Source: Nocardioides okcheonensis (GTDB lineage Bacteria; Actinomycetota; Actinomycetes; Propionibacteriales; Nocardioidaceae). From it: DNA of 64,000 nucleotides. The position numbers were made by a program, and so were the translations under genes. The stretch's first letter is position 1. Each line of letters starts with the position of its first letter. The notes under the pieces are model-generated. The model was not told the DNA's origin and did not search any database. It worked only from the letters and a program-made list of their open reading frames with translations. The DNA lies in contig NZ_CP087710.1 of assembly GCF_020991065.1 (NCBI RefSeq), positions 2,418,001 to 2,482,000 on the forward strand, written 5' to 3'. Below, piece after piece: positions 49,463-58,613 of the stretch.

Positions 49463-51531
49463 CGGCGGGCCGCCGATCCGGACGCCATGGCGGTCAGGAG
49501 GGCGTCGTAGTGCGCCGTGTAGATCTCGGGATCGTGACGCTCGAGGACCTTCGCCCGTGCGCGGGCACCCATGGACGCCAGCTGCTCACGCGGTGTCGAC
49601 GCGACCCGCTCGAGCATGGCGCGCAGCGACAGCAGGTCGCGACTCTCGCAGAGGAACCCGTCCACGCCGTCACTCACCAGCTCGGGGATGCCGAAGACGC
49701 TCGTCGAGGCGATCGGACGGTCGAACGCCATCGCCTCGAGCATCGAGCGCGGGAGCGACTCGACGTCCGAGCCACTGAGCAGCACATCTGCGGCGTGGTA
49801 CCACTTGTAGGTGTCTGGCTGGACGGGTTCCACGCGCACCCGTGACTCCCCCGACGCCTTGAGGTAGTCCTCGATGGCCTCGACATACGGGCTGCCCTCC
49901 TTGGCGCCGACGAGCACGAGGCTCACGTCGCGACCGGCGAGCGCAGCCGAGCCGGCGAACGCCTGGGTGATGTTGACCTGCGCCTTGCGAGGCTCGATGG
50001 TCCCCAGGACGAGGAGCACCAGCGTCTCCTCGGAGAACCCGAGCTCGGCTCGCAGTCGTGACCGGTCCACACGAGCGCGGTAGTCGTCGATCTCCGAGAA
50101 GTCGACACCGTAGGGGACCACCTCGCCGGCATCGGGGGCGAGCCACGGTGCGTAGAGGTCGAGTGTCGCAGCGGCCTCGAACACTGCGCGTCGGGTGCGC
50201 CGCAGCGCGTCGGTCGAGCGCTCCTCGATGTACGTCGGCCGAGGCGGCGGGAAGGCCTCACTCAGGAACTGGGGGACGGGGAAGCTCTCGTGGATGGCCC
50301 AGACGACCTCCAGCCCGAGCCGATGCGCTGCGTCCACACCAGGGAAGGCGCTCATGGTGTTGGCAAGAGCGACGTCACATCCCTGCTCGGCTGCCCAGAG
50401 CGCGATCTGGCGGACCTGTGCTTCGTACGACTCGGCGTCGTGGGGATCGAAGGTACCGGTGACGAGCACCGGGATGCCGTGCTCTTCCAGCTCAGCGACG
50501 AGCCTCCCCCCGCGCGGACTCGCAACGAAGCACTCGACACCGCGGCGCGAAAGCCGCTTGAGCAGCTCCTGGAGGTAGAGCTGGCCGCCACCAAGGCCCA
50601 GGTCGTGGGTGACGACCAGCACCCGCGGGGCAGCGTCCGACCGGTCCTCCCGAGGCGCGCGCTGCGAGATCATCCGAATCGTCTCGTCGGTTCGGCGCCT
50701 CACGACCTCCAGACGTTCAGGCGACCACGCATCGACGAGGTCCTCCTCCACCCGCGCGGTCCACGGACGGATCTCGAACGGCTCGCCCTCGCACGGAGTG
50801 ACGACAGCCGTCATCGACACACGATCACGACCACCCGGCACGTCCACGACACGCTCGAACAGCGCGACCGCGCTGTCGGGACCTTGCTGAGCGCCCTCGA
50901 ACCGTCCCGGCAGGGCAGTTCGGGCGAGGCCAGCCGACACGCCCTCGCAGAACACCTCGACGCGGCTCACCCCCCCGGGCGCTTCAGCGAGGCCGTAGAT
51001 CTTGTGCAGGCCGCTCGTCAGGTCGTCGCGCACCACGAAGCAGCCGCCCCGCACGACGGCGTCGCCGGCGCGCCTGACTCCGACGGTCACGGAGGAGAAG
51101 TGCACCGGTTGACCGAACGAGCGATCCGCGTCGGCCTCCGACGGCGTGTCCGACCGGGGCGCGAGGATCGCAAAGACGTCGATGCGCAGATCAGGGCCCT
51201 TGACCCCGCTGAGGTCGACGACGGTCGACCAGCCTGAGCTTCCCGCACGTCGCAGGGCCGGGTGGGCAGCCGCTACGTCAGGCCTCTCCCCCGAAACCTC
51301 ACAGCCGCCGACGACTGCACCATCGACCATGACCACGACGCCCAAGACATCGCGCCGGCGATGAGCCACCCACCCACGGACCTGCACCTGTCCGGGCACC
51401 GCGCCGTGGATCGGCGAAGGCTCGTCGATGGAGCCCTCGATCCGGGGCAGCGAGCGCCCCGCATCTGCTCCAGGCGCTTGGTCCGTCGGGCCTTGAGGAC
51501 GTTCTGACGATTTCGAGACCCTCAACCCCAT
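49459..51531 (-). CDS. Family-4 glycosyltransferase with long N-terminal region
   Basis: A 690-residue protein. The C-terminal GT4 region starts near residue 300 (VLVVTHDLGLGGGQLYLQELLKRL). It has VLLVLGTIEPRKAQVNITQAF near 540 and the sugar-nucleotide-binding segment LLSGSDVESLPRSMLEAMAF near 615. The first 290 residues are beta-rich (VQVRGWVAHRRRDVLGVVVMVDG) and not catalytic; I do not recognise the family, though the pattern suits a sandwich-fold domain. The ATG is 7 nt after TACAGT (51544-51539). It probably builds a surface polysaccharide with the co-transcribed epimerase. Confidence 0.8.
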   Translation of the reverse strand: MGLRVSKSSERPQGPTDQAPGADAGRSLPRIEGSIDEPSPIHGAVPGQVQVRGWVAHRRRDVLGVVVMVDGAVVGGCEVSGERPDVAAAHPALRRAGSSGWSTVVDLSGVKGPDLRIDVFAILAPRSDTPSEADADRSFGQPVHFSSVTVGVRRAGDAVVRGGCFVVRDDLTSGLHKIYGLAEAPGGVSRVEVFCEGVSAGLARTALPGRFEGAQQGPDSAVALFERVVDVPGGRDRVSMTAVVTPCEGEPFEIRPWTARVEEDLVDAWSPERLEVVRRRTDETIRMISQRAPREDRSDAAPRVLVVTHDLGLGGGQLYLQELLKRLSRRGVECFVASPRGGRLVAELEEHGIPVLVTGTFDPHDAESYEAQVRQIALWAAEQGCDVALANTMSAFPGVDAAHRLGLEVVWAIHESFPVPQFLSEAFPPPRPTYIEERSTDALRRTRRAVFEAAATLDLYAPWLAPDAGEVVPYGVDFSEIDDYRARVDRSRLRAELGFSEETLVLLVLGTIEPRKAQVNITQAFAGSAALAGRDVSLVLVGAKEGSPYVEAIEDYLKASGESRVRVEPVQPDTYKWYHAADVLLSGSDVESLPRSMLEAMAFDRPIASTSVFGIPELVSDGVDGFLCESRDLLSLRAMLERVASTPREQLASMGARARAKVLERHDPEIYTAHYDALLTAMASGSAARR

Positions 51532-51538
51532 GGCGCGG

Positions 51539-51569
51539 ACTGTATCAACGGTGCTCGGTTGGCTAGGTT
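51539..51569. promoter_or_regulatory. Divergent leaderless promoters, glycosyltransferase and methyltransferase
   Basis: TACAGT (51544-51539, minus strand) ends 7 nt before the ATG at 51531, and TAGGTT (51564-51569, plus strand) ends 7 nt before the GTG at 51577. The whole divergent region is only 45 bp. Confidence 0.45.
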
Positions 51570-51576
51570 CCTACCT

Positions 51577-52287
51577 GTGGAGTCGACCGACGTGCAGATC
51601 TCTTCAGAACTGAAGCGCTTCGTCGACGAGGCGCCCGCTGCTCGCAAGCCTCACCTCGACTTCCTGGTGGCGGCCGCCGGGTCGCTCCCCGCTGGATCGC
51701 GCGTCCTGGACGTGGGTTCCGGCGAGGCTCCCTATCGAGAGCTCTTCAGCCAGCACACCTACCTCACGAGCGACTGGGAAGGCACTCAGTACACGCCCGA
51801 GACCGCGCCCGACATCGTCGGTCCGGCACACGACCTGCCGCTGGAGACCGACTCTCTGGACGGCCTGGTCTGCACGCAGGTGCTGGAGCACGTTCCGGAC
51901 CCACGAGCGGCGCTCGCCGAGTTCTACCGCCTCCTCAGGCCGGGTGGCTGGCTGTGGGTCACGACTCCGCTGACGTGGTACCTGCACGAGATGCCCCACG
52001 ACTACTACCGCTACACGTCCTTCGGGCTTTCGCACCTCATCGGCTCCTCCGGATTCACCGACCTCGAGATCCGGCCGATGAACGACTCACCCACCACGAT
52101 CGCCCAGCTCCTGCGACACCTGGGCTACCTGCTCGGGCGTCATGACGACGGTCACGACCCGCGGCGCTTCATGGCCGGGCAGGTAGCCGACCAGCTCGCC
52201 GACGTCGTCCAGGACTTCGGCGACCTCGACACGCAGTGGTGGCTCCCGATCAGTTTCTCGGCCGTCGCGCGCAAGCCCGCAGACTGA
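51577..52287 (+). CDS. Class I SAM-dependent methyltransferase
   Basis: A 236-residue methyltransferase of the Methyltransf_11 type: SAM-binding VLDVGSGEAPYRELF near residue 45, an acidic strand YLTSDWEG, and DGLVCTQVLEHVPDPRAALAEFYRLLRPGG. The substrate may be a glycan or lipid head group, judging from the neighbours. The GTG at 51577 is preferred to the TTG 18 nt upstream because TAGGTT lies 7 nt before it. Confidence 0.83.
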   Translation: MESTDVQISSELKRFVDEAPAARKPHLDFLVAAAGSLPAGSRVLDVGSGEAPYRELFSQHTYLTSDWEGTQYTPETAPDIVGPAHDLPLETDSLDGLVCTQVLEHVPDPRAALAEFYRLLRPGGWLWVTTPLTWYLHEMPHDYYRYTSFGLSHLIGSSGFTDLEIRPMNDSPTTIAQLLRHLGYLLGRHDDGHDPRRFMAGQVADQLADVVQDFGDLDTQWWLPISFSAVARKPAD

Positions 52288-52331
52288 CTCGACCGGCGAC
52301 AGCACGATTCGGTGTGCCGCTGTGGCATACC

Positions 52332-52337
52332 TATAGT
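52332..52337 (+). promoter_or_regulatory. Leaderless promoter of the polytopic glycosyltransferase-like gene
   Basis: TATAGT ends 8 nt before the GTG at 52346. It is the best match to a consensus -10 in the window and supports this start. Confidence 0.5.
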
Positions 52338-52345
52338 CGACTCTC

Positions 52346-54142
52346 GTGCCTGGGGATGCGGATGTCGACGAGCACGCCATCGACGATCGCTCCGTCGCAC
52401 TGACCCACCGCTCCCGCGCCTTCCTCGTCGAGGCCGTGCTGTGCGGACTCGCGATCGTGACGTGGGTGTCACTCAGCGTCGTCTGGCTGGTCCGTCACAG
52501 GTCGGGTCAGCCACTCAACATCGACGAGGCTGGCTACCTGGGTATCGCGCTCAACTACGCCGGCGGATGGGAGCGAGGCGGACCTCCGGGGTGGCTCGAC
52601 ACGGTCCTGGCGCCAAGCGTGCATGCCCCGCTGACGCCGGCCACAGCCTCGATCGGCGTCGTGATGGGCATGGAGCCGCGGACTGCGGCCTTCGCCACGG
52701 TCCTCGGCTTCTCGGTCGTCACGACCGTCTTCGCCGTCCTGCTCGCCGCCCACTTTCGCGTACGCGGGGCGATGATCTGCAGCTGTCTGGTTCTGCTTGC
52801 CGCACCGGGCTTCGCCGAGCTGGGGCGCAACTTCATCTTCGCAGTACCTGCGGCCGCGGTGACGGTCGCCGCCCTCTACTTCCTCGTACGCACGGAGGGG
52901 TTGGACCGAACTCGCTGGGCAATCGCACTGGGGGTCGCGGTCGGCTTGATGCCGCTGACGCGCACGTTGATGATCGCGTTCGTACCGGTCATCGTGGCTG
53001 TGGTCGCCGTCAACGCCACTGCCACGTGGGTTCGAGAGCGCTCCGCAGGCCGGCGGCGCATCGCCAACGGCGCTGTAGCAGCCGCCGTGGCCACGGGTGT
53101 CGGGGCGACCTGGTTAGTGCCCAGCGGACGATTGGTCTTCGACTACCTCACCGGCTACGGCTACGGCAAGCACGCGGCTGACTACACGGTCGAGGTCGCG
53201 ATCCCCCCGCTCCGCCTCCTCACGGCTGCGTCGCGCGACTTCCACGCACCTATTCTCGTGTTCGTCGTGGTCGCCTGCCTGATCGCGATCTGGCGCCGCC
53301 GCACGTCCTCGGTCCGCCTCTTCTCGCGACCAGGCCTCGTTGAGGCCGCGAGCAGCCCCCTCCTTGCGTGCGCCGCATTCGTCATCGGGGCCGCCGTTGC
53401 ACTGATGAGCTCGAAGAACGTGGGGTTCGGCTTCACCGTCCCGCTCATCGCCCCGACCGCAGTGCTGGCCGTGGTGGTCGTGCTTCGCGCAGCACGAGCC
53501 TCGCGACGGACTTGGTCGGCGCCCCTCGTCGTAGCGCTCATCGCGGTTTCCGCGGTTGTCCTGACGTGGCCGCGTTTCGACAGCACCAGTCCGCTTGCAG
53601 AGCAACGGTTCATCATCGCTGGCTCCACGTCGATCACGATCACGGATGGCGCGACCTCTGATCCGGCATACGTGTTCCAGCCCACGAGGCAGGCCTCGCC
53701 CCGCGTGGGGGACCTCGTCAACGAGAGCGAATGGGGCGACGACTGGAGCGAAGCGGTCGACGCACTCACCGCAGAGGTCCTCGACGGATCCACAGCGCGA
53801 CCCGACGTCGCGTTCGGCTTCCGGGATCGATTCGCCAACGTCAACAGCGTGCAGCTCGAGGTTCTCGAGCGTCTCGGCTACGGGATACCGGTCGCGCAGG
53901 TCGACCCGACGGAATGGGGTAGGTCGACGTCCGACTACACCGAATGGCTCACGACTGGACCCGCCGGGTCCAGCTGCCAGCTACTGATCGCCCCGGGGTT
54001 CGTCAACGAGCTCACCCCGCTCCCAGGGACGCCAGCGTTGCGAGCCGCGGCGGTCAGCGTCGGATTCATCAAGGGCGACTCCGTCCGCCTCCCGGACGGC
54101 CGCGAGGTCCAGGTCTGGGAGCGCGACGCCTTAGGCTGCTGA
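52346..54142 (+). CDS. Polytopic membrane protein, ArnT/GT-C-like
   Basis: A 598-residue protein with about ten membrane helices in the first 410 residues and a hydrophilic C-terminal domain of about 185 residues outside the membrane. LNIDEAGYLGIALNYAGGW after the first helix has the acidic residues expected in the first loop of GT-C enzymes that use lipid-linked sugars (PMT/ArnT-like). I cannot name a donor or acceptor. It is cotranscribed with, or lies 58 bp after, the methyltransferase gene, but has its own TATAGT. Codon use is less GC-biased than the flanks. Confidence 0.65.
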   Translation: MPGDADVDEHAIDDRSVALTHRSRAFLVEAVLCGLAIVTWVSLSVVWLVRHRSGQPLNIDEAGYLGIALNYAGGWERGGPPGWLDTVLAPSVHAPLTPATASIGVVMGMEPRTAAFATVLGFSVVTTVFAVLLAAHFRVRGAMICSCLVLLAAPGFAELGRNFIFAVPAAAVTVAALYFLVRTEGLDRTRWAIALGVAVGLMPLTRTLMIAFVPVIVAVVAVNATATWVRERSAGRRRIANGAVAAAVATGVGATWLVPSGRLVFDYLTGYGYGKHAADYTVEVAIPPLRLLTAASRDFHAPILVFVVVACLIAIWRRRTSSVRLFSRPGLVEAASSPLLACAAFVIGAAVALMSSKNVGFGFTVPLIAPTAVLAVVVVLRAARASRRTWSAPLVVALIAVSAVVLTWPRFDSTSPLAEQRFIIAGSTSITITDGATSDPAYVFQPTRQASPRVGDLVNESEWGDDWSEAVDALTAEVLDGSTARPDVAFGFRDRFANVNSVQLEVLERLGYGIPVAQVDPTEWGRSTSDYTEWLTTGPAGSSCQLLIAPGFVNELTPLPGTPALRAAAVSVGFIKGDSVRLPDGREVQVWERDALGC

Positions 54143-54333
54143 CCGCGACCTGGACTGCACTGTTGCGGCAGCTGCGGCAATGTCGCGGGTCCAGCTCACC
54201 CGGATCACCACATCGCATCGGGTGACCGACCATCAGGTCCGGGCGCGACGCCGCGCTTCCGCCCGAGCGGCGAGCGGTGGGAGCTCCCGGGCCCACGGCA
54301 CATCAACGTCTGGAAGAGAGAGGCAACCTGCCC

Positions 54334-55062
54334 ATGAACACCCTGACCGACGACGTCCACCAGCTGGTGGTGCTCCCCACCTACAACGAGGTGGACAACG
54401 TCGCCGCAGCGGTCGAGTCGGTGCTGCGGCTGGGGACGGACTACGGCGTGCTCGTCGTGGACGACTCGTCCCCCGACGGCACCGCCGCCCGGGCGCTCGA
54501 GGTGGCCGCGCGCCACCCCGGACGGGTCGAGCTGCTGACCCGCGCCGTCAAGGACGGCCTGGGCGGCGCGTACCGCGTGGGCTTCGCGCGGGCCCTGCAG
54601 ACCAAGGCGGGCGTGGTCATCCAGATGGACGCCGACGGCTCGCACCCGGTCGACCGGATCCCGGAGATGGTGGGACAGGTCCGCGGGGGCGCCGGGCTCG
54701 TGCTGGGGTCGCGCTACGTCCCCGGGGGGAGCCTCGACGAGGACTGGCCCTGGTCGCGTCGGGCGATCTCACGCGGCGGCAACCTCTACGCCCGGTCGAT
54801 CCTGCGGCTGCCCGTCAAGGACTGCACCGGCGGGTTCAAGGCCTGGGACGCCGAGACCCTCGGCGGCATCGACCTCGCGTCGGCCGACGCGCAGGGCTAC
54901 GCCTTCCAGATCCAGACCACGCTGCAGGCCATCCGCGCCGGAGCCCGGGTGGTCGAGGTGCCGATCCACTTCAAGGAGCGGGTGCTCGGCACCTCCAAGA
55001 TGACCCGCAGGATCGCCTCGGAGGCGATGGTCGCGGTGTGGCGCATGCGTCGGCGGGCCTGA
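54334..55062 (+). CDS. Polyprenol-monophosphomannose synthase-like GT2
   Basis: A 242-residue family 2 glycosyltransferase of the Dpm1/Ppm1 type: VVLPTYNEVDNVAAAVESVL, LVVDDSSPDGTAARAL, the metal-binding VVIQMDADGSHPVDRIPEMV (DAD), GSRYVPGG, and KDCTGGFKAWDAETL. It makes polyprenyl-phosphate-mannose, the donor used by GT-C enzymes, so it could serve the upstream polytopic protein. It lacks the fused acyltransferase domain of mycobacterial Ppm1. GAGAGAGG lies 10 nt before the ATG. The 190 bp between it and the previous gene show no other feature. Confidence 0.85.
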   Translation: MNTLTDDVHQLVVLPTYNEVDNVAAAVESVLRLGTDYGVLVVDDSSPDGTAARALEVAARHPGRVELLTRAVKDGLGGAYRVGFARALQTKAGVVIQMDADGSHPVDRIPEMVGQVRGGAGLVLGSRYVPGGSLDEDWPWSRRAISRGGNLYARSILRLPVKDCTGGFKAWDAETLGGIDLASADAQGYAFQIQTTLQAIRAGARVVEVPIHFKERVLGTSKMTRRIASEAMVAVWRMRRRA

Positions 55063-55093
55063 CCGGCCCCGCCGGCACGGTCCCGCGCCCGTC

Positions 55094-57271
55094 TCAGCCG
55101 ACCGTGGTGAGCAGCTGCGTGGCGCGGGTGAGCACGACGTAGAGCGTGGCGCGGCCGGTGGCGGACTCGTCCTCGATCTCCTGCGGGGCGACCACCACGA
55201 TGCCGTCGAACTCGAGGCCCTTGGTGTCGAGGCCGGTGAGCACCACGATCCGGTCCTCGCCGCTGGGCGTGACGGTCGAGTCGACCGCGGCACGCGCCCC
55301 GGCGGCGTCGTCGGCGTGCTCGGGCCACGACGCCAGCCAGGCGTTGACCTCCGAGCGGCGGGCGACCGGCACCACGATGCCGACGGTGCCCTGGACCCGC
55401 TCGGCGGTCGACGTCACGGCCTCGCGGACGGCGGCCTCGAGGTCGGGCACGTGCGACACCACGCGCGGCTCCTCGCCGGTGCGGCGCACCGCGTCGGGGA
55501 GGTCGGCGTCGAGGCCGACCCGCCGGGCGTAGTCGGCGGCGAAGGCGTAGATCTCGGCGGAGTTGCGGTAGTTGGTGGACAGGTGGAACTCGTGGATCTC
55601 CTTGCCCTGCAGCGCCTCCGCGCGCGCGGAGGCGGCCTCGGGGGCGTCGGGCCACGACGACTGCGCCGGGTCGCCGACGATCGTCCAGCTGGCCGTGCGG
55701 CCGCGGCGCCCGACCATCCGCCACTGCATCGGCGTGAGGTCCTGCGCCTCGTCGATGAGGACGTGGGCGTAGCCGTCGTCCTCGATGCGGTGGGTCGGTG
55801 CCGACCAGGCGAGCCCGCCGGGGGCGTACTCGCGCTCGGAGATCGTGGTCAGCTCCTGGAGGTCGACGCCGCCCTCGAGCAGGCCGGTCTCGTCGAGGTC
55901 GCGCTCGTCGTCGGTGCGCTGCGGGACGTCGCCGATCGCGTAGCGCAGCTCGTCGAGCAGCGGGACGTCCTCGATCGACAGGCTGCCGGACGCCCACGAC
56001 TTGGTGAGCAGCAGCTGCTCCTCGCGGCTCACCACGCCCTCGCCGACGCGGGCGAGGAACTCGGGGTCGCGCAGCCAGGAGAAGACGGTCGTGGCGTCGA
56101 GCGGCGGCCACCAGGCCGACGCGAACTCCACGAACCCGGCGTGGCCGAGCATGTCGTCCTCGAAGGCCTCGCGCCCGCGCTCCTTGCCGCGCTCGCCGGT
56201 GACCTGGCGCCACATCGCGTCGAGGAGCGTCTTGGCCACCCGGGGGAGCTGGCGGTTGCGCCGGCCCTGGGACATCAGCTGGCGGCGCAACCGGCCGAGC
56301 AGGCCGGGGTCGAGGACGAGGGTGTCGTCGCGCCAGTAGATGCGGAAGCTGGTGGGGGCGCCGGGGGCGTGCTGGCGTGCGGTGCGGCGCATCAGCTCGG
56401 CCATCCGGGTCGTGCCCTTGACGTCGGCGACGGCCGGCTCGTCGTGGCGGGTCGCGCGGATGCCGCCGACGACCTCGCCGAGCGAGCGCAGCGCGACGGC
56501 GGTCTCGCCGAGGCTGGGCAGGACCCGCTCGATGTAGCGCATGAACACGCCGCTCGGGCCGACGACCAGGACGCCTCCGCCCTCGTAGCGGCGGCGGTCG
56601 GAGTAGAGGAGGAACGCGGCGCGGTGCAGCGCGACGACGGTCTTGCCGGTGCCGGGTCCGCCGGAGATCGACACGACGCCCTTGCCGGGCGCGCGGATCG
56701 CCTTGTCCTGCTCGGCCTGGATGGTGGCGACGATCGAGTGCATCGAGCGGTCGCGGGCCCGGGAGAGCTGCGCCATCAGCGCGCCCTCGCCGACGACCGG
56801 GAGGTCCGTCTCGGCCTCCTGGTCGAGGAGCTCGTCCTCGACGCCGATCACGGTGCGGTGCTGCGAGCGCAGCACCCGGCGGCGCACCACGCCCTGCGGT
56901 GTGGCGGCGGTGGCCTGGTAGAAGACGCCGGCGGCCGGCGCGCGCCAGTCGATGAGCAGCACGTCGCGGTCGGCGTTGCGGACGCCGATGCGCCCGATGT
57001 AGCGCGGCTGCGCGTCGATCTCCGGGTCGAGGTCGAGCCGCCCGAACACCAGGCCCTCGTGGGCGGCGTCGAGCTGCGCGATGCGCTTGGCGGCCTGGAA
57101 GACCATCGCGTCGCGCTCGACCAGCCCGCCCTCGTGCTCCAGCCGTCCGCGCTGGTGCCCCTCGGCGGCCAGCGCCCGCGCGCTCGCCGTGGACGCCTCC
57201 AGCTGGACGTAGACCTCGTCGACGTAGTCCTGCTCCAGCGCGATCTCCCGCGCCTCGAGCTCCTCGCTCAC
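55094..57271 (-). CDS. HelD/HelR-type UvrD-like helicase
   Basis: A 725-residue superfamily-1 ATPase. The N-terminal coiled coil (ARE-IALEQDYVDEVYVQLEA) and the following DWRAP-containing region match HelD proteins that bind RNA polymerase. The Walker A is ISGGPGTGKTVVALHRAAFLL near residue 205, motif II LIDEAQDLTPMQWRM near 525 and motif VI YVVLTRATQLL at the C terminus. Actinobacterial members recycle stalled polymerase and some (HelR) protect against rifamycins. The GTG is used because AGGAG lies 7 nt upstream. No rifamycin-associated element is seen in the promoter. Confidence 0.85.
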   Translation of the reverse strand: MSEELEAREIALEQDYVDEVYVQLEASTASARALAAEGHQRGRLEHEGGLVERDAMVFQAAKRIAQLDAAHEGLVFGRLDLDPEIDAQPRYIGRIGVRNADRDVLLIDWRAPAAGVFYQATAATPQGVVRRRVLRSQHRTVIGVEDELLDQEAETDLPVVGEGALMAQLSRARDRSMHSIVATIQAEQDKAIRAPGKGVVSISGGPGTGKTVVALHRAAFLLYSDRRRYEGGGVLVVGPSGVFMRYIERVLPSLGETAVALRSLGEVVGGIRATRHDEPAVADVKGTTRMAELMRRTARQHAPGAPTSFRIYWRDDTLVLDPGLLGRLRRQLMSQGRRNRQLPRVAKTLLDAMWRQVTGERGKERGREAFEDDMLGHAGFVEFASAWWPPLDATTVFSWLRDPEFLARVGEGVVSREEQLLLTKSWASGSLSIEDVPLLDELRYAIGDVPQRTDDERDLDETGLLEGGVDLQELTTISEREYAPGGLAWSAPTHRIEDDGYAHVLIDEAQDLTPMQWRMVGRRGRTASWTIVGDPAQSSWPDAPEAASARAEALQGKEIHEFHLSTNYRNSAEIYAFAADYARRVGLDADLPDAVRRTGEEPRVVSHVPDLEAAVREAVTSTAERVQGTVGIVVPVARRSEVNAWLASWPEHADDAAGARAAVDSTVTPSGEDRIVVLTGLDTKGLEFDGIVVVAPQEIEDESATGRATLYVVLTRATQLLTTVG

Positions 57272-57419
57272 CCTCTGCTCCTCATTCCCCCGAGACCACT
57301 GCCCGCTCCCTCGGGCAGACCGGCAAGCGTACCGGTGCGGACCGACGACCACCGAGTTGTCGGCGAACGGTGGTACGGGGAGAGTGCTCGCCCCGTCCGA
57401 CCACCGCCGTCCGCGCGGG

Positions 57420-57845
57420 TCACAGCGCGAGCAGCGCGCCGACCAGGCACGCCGCGGCTCCGAGGGTCCGCACCCGGTCGGCGCGGTCGAGGCGACGCAG
57501 CAGGGGCGCACGCTCGTCGGGTCCGACGCCCGACAGGCGACCGTGGGTGGGAGCGGCGACCGCCGCCGTCGTGAGGACCGACAGCGCCCCGCCGGCCACC
57601 GCGAGCCAGGTGGCCGGGTCGTCCGGGCGCGACACGACGGCCCACGCGAGGACCCCGACGAGCGGCGGGTAGACCGCCGCGACGACCGGGGTGATCCGCG
57701 ACGAGTGCCGCTGGTGGGCGTGCGCCCACCGCTCGTCGGGCATCTCGCCGAGCGCGGGGTAGACGACGAGGTCGACGGTCAGCTGGAAGCCGAGGTGGGC
57801 GGCGGCCACGACGAGCAGCCAGGGCAGCGGGTCGCCGAGGCTCAC
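57420..57845 (-). CDS. Small membrane protein, DUF1772-like
   Basis: A 141-residue protein with four hydrophobic segments; LLVVAAAHLGFQLTVDLVVYPALGEM at the N terminus and AVVAAPTHGRLS in the third quarter recall the DUF1772/anthrone-oxygenase-like group. Function unknown. The GTG start overlaps the stop of the upstream SDR (GTGA), so the two form an operon. The 148 bp before the helicase gene hold no other feature. Confidence 0.65.
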   Translation of the reverse strand: MSLGDPLPWLLVVAAAHLGFQLTVDLVVYPALGEMPDERWAHAHQRHSSRITPVVAAVYPPLVGVLAWAVVSRPDDPATWLAVAGGALSVLTTAAVAAPTHGRLSGVGPDERAPLLRRLDRADRVRTLGAAACLVGALLAL

Positions 57846-58548
57846 CCGAAGTCCCCGGCCGCGACCTCGGTCTCGCCGGCGGCGAGGGCGTCCACCACGC
57901 GGCGGGCGACGTCGGCCGGGTCGAGCCCCTGCGGCAGCCGCGGCGCGGTGCCCGCGAGCGGGCGGCCGGCGAGGCCGGTCTCGGTGTGCGGGGGACGCAC
58001 GTCGACGACCGACACCCGGGAGCGGCGCAGCTCGGTGCGCAGCGCGGCGTCCACCGCGCTCAGCGCGGCCTTGCTGGCGGAGTAGGCCGCCATGCCCGGC
58101 ATCGGTCGCTCCGCGACCACGGCGGAGAGCTGGAGCACGAAGCCCTGCGACTCCTCCAGCAGCGGCAGCACCCGCCGCAGCAGGAAGATCGGGCCGACCA
58201 CGTTGGTGAGGAAGAGCTCCTCGACCACCTCGTCGGGGGTGTCGACCAGGGAGCCGAAGGCGACGACGCCGGCGGCGTTGACCAGCCCATCGAGACCGCC
58301 GAGGTGCTCGCGGGCCGCGGCCACGACCGCGTCGCCCGCCCCGGCGTCGCCGAGGTCGGCGACGACCGGCACGCCGAGCCCGGTCGCGGCCAGGCGGTCG
58401 GCGTCGCGTCCGACCAGCAGCAGGCGGGCGCCGCGGCGCCGAGCTCGGCCGCGACGAGGGAGCCGAGGGCGCCGGTCGCTCCGACGACGGCCACCCGCGC
58501 GCCGTCGAGGTCGCGCGTCGCCGCGCCCAGTCCGCCGATCGCCACCAT
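57842..58548 (-). pseudogene. Short-chain dehydrogenase, interrupted by a one-base frameshift
   Basis: The N terminus (RVAVVGATGALGSLVAAELGA) is read in one frame from the ATG at 58548, which has GAGAGGAG just upstream. The rest (LLLVGRDADRL, GLVNAAGVVAFGS, AYSASKAALSAVDAALR, VRPPHTETG) is read in another frame down to 57842. Adding one C near 58434-58437, in a GGCGCC-GCGGCGCC palindrome, restores a complete SDR of about 235 residues with the YxxxK catalytic pair. This is either a true pseudogene or a base lost in sequencing of a GC palindrome. Confidence 0.75.
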
Positions 58549-58613
58549 CGTCTCCTCTCGGGGGGTCCTACGACCTTCTCTCCCCCGAGGGCCCGCGCGG
58601 ATGCGGTCGGCGG

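Noticed and set aside
57272-57419. Rifamycin-associated element before the HelD-type gene
   Set aside because: The expected GGGGCTTGCGGCAAGCCCC-like dyad is not there; only a weak ACCGG...CCGGT pair is seen. Rifamycin control is therefore not claimed.
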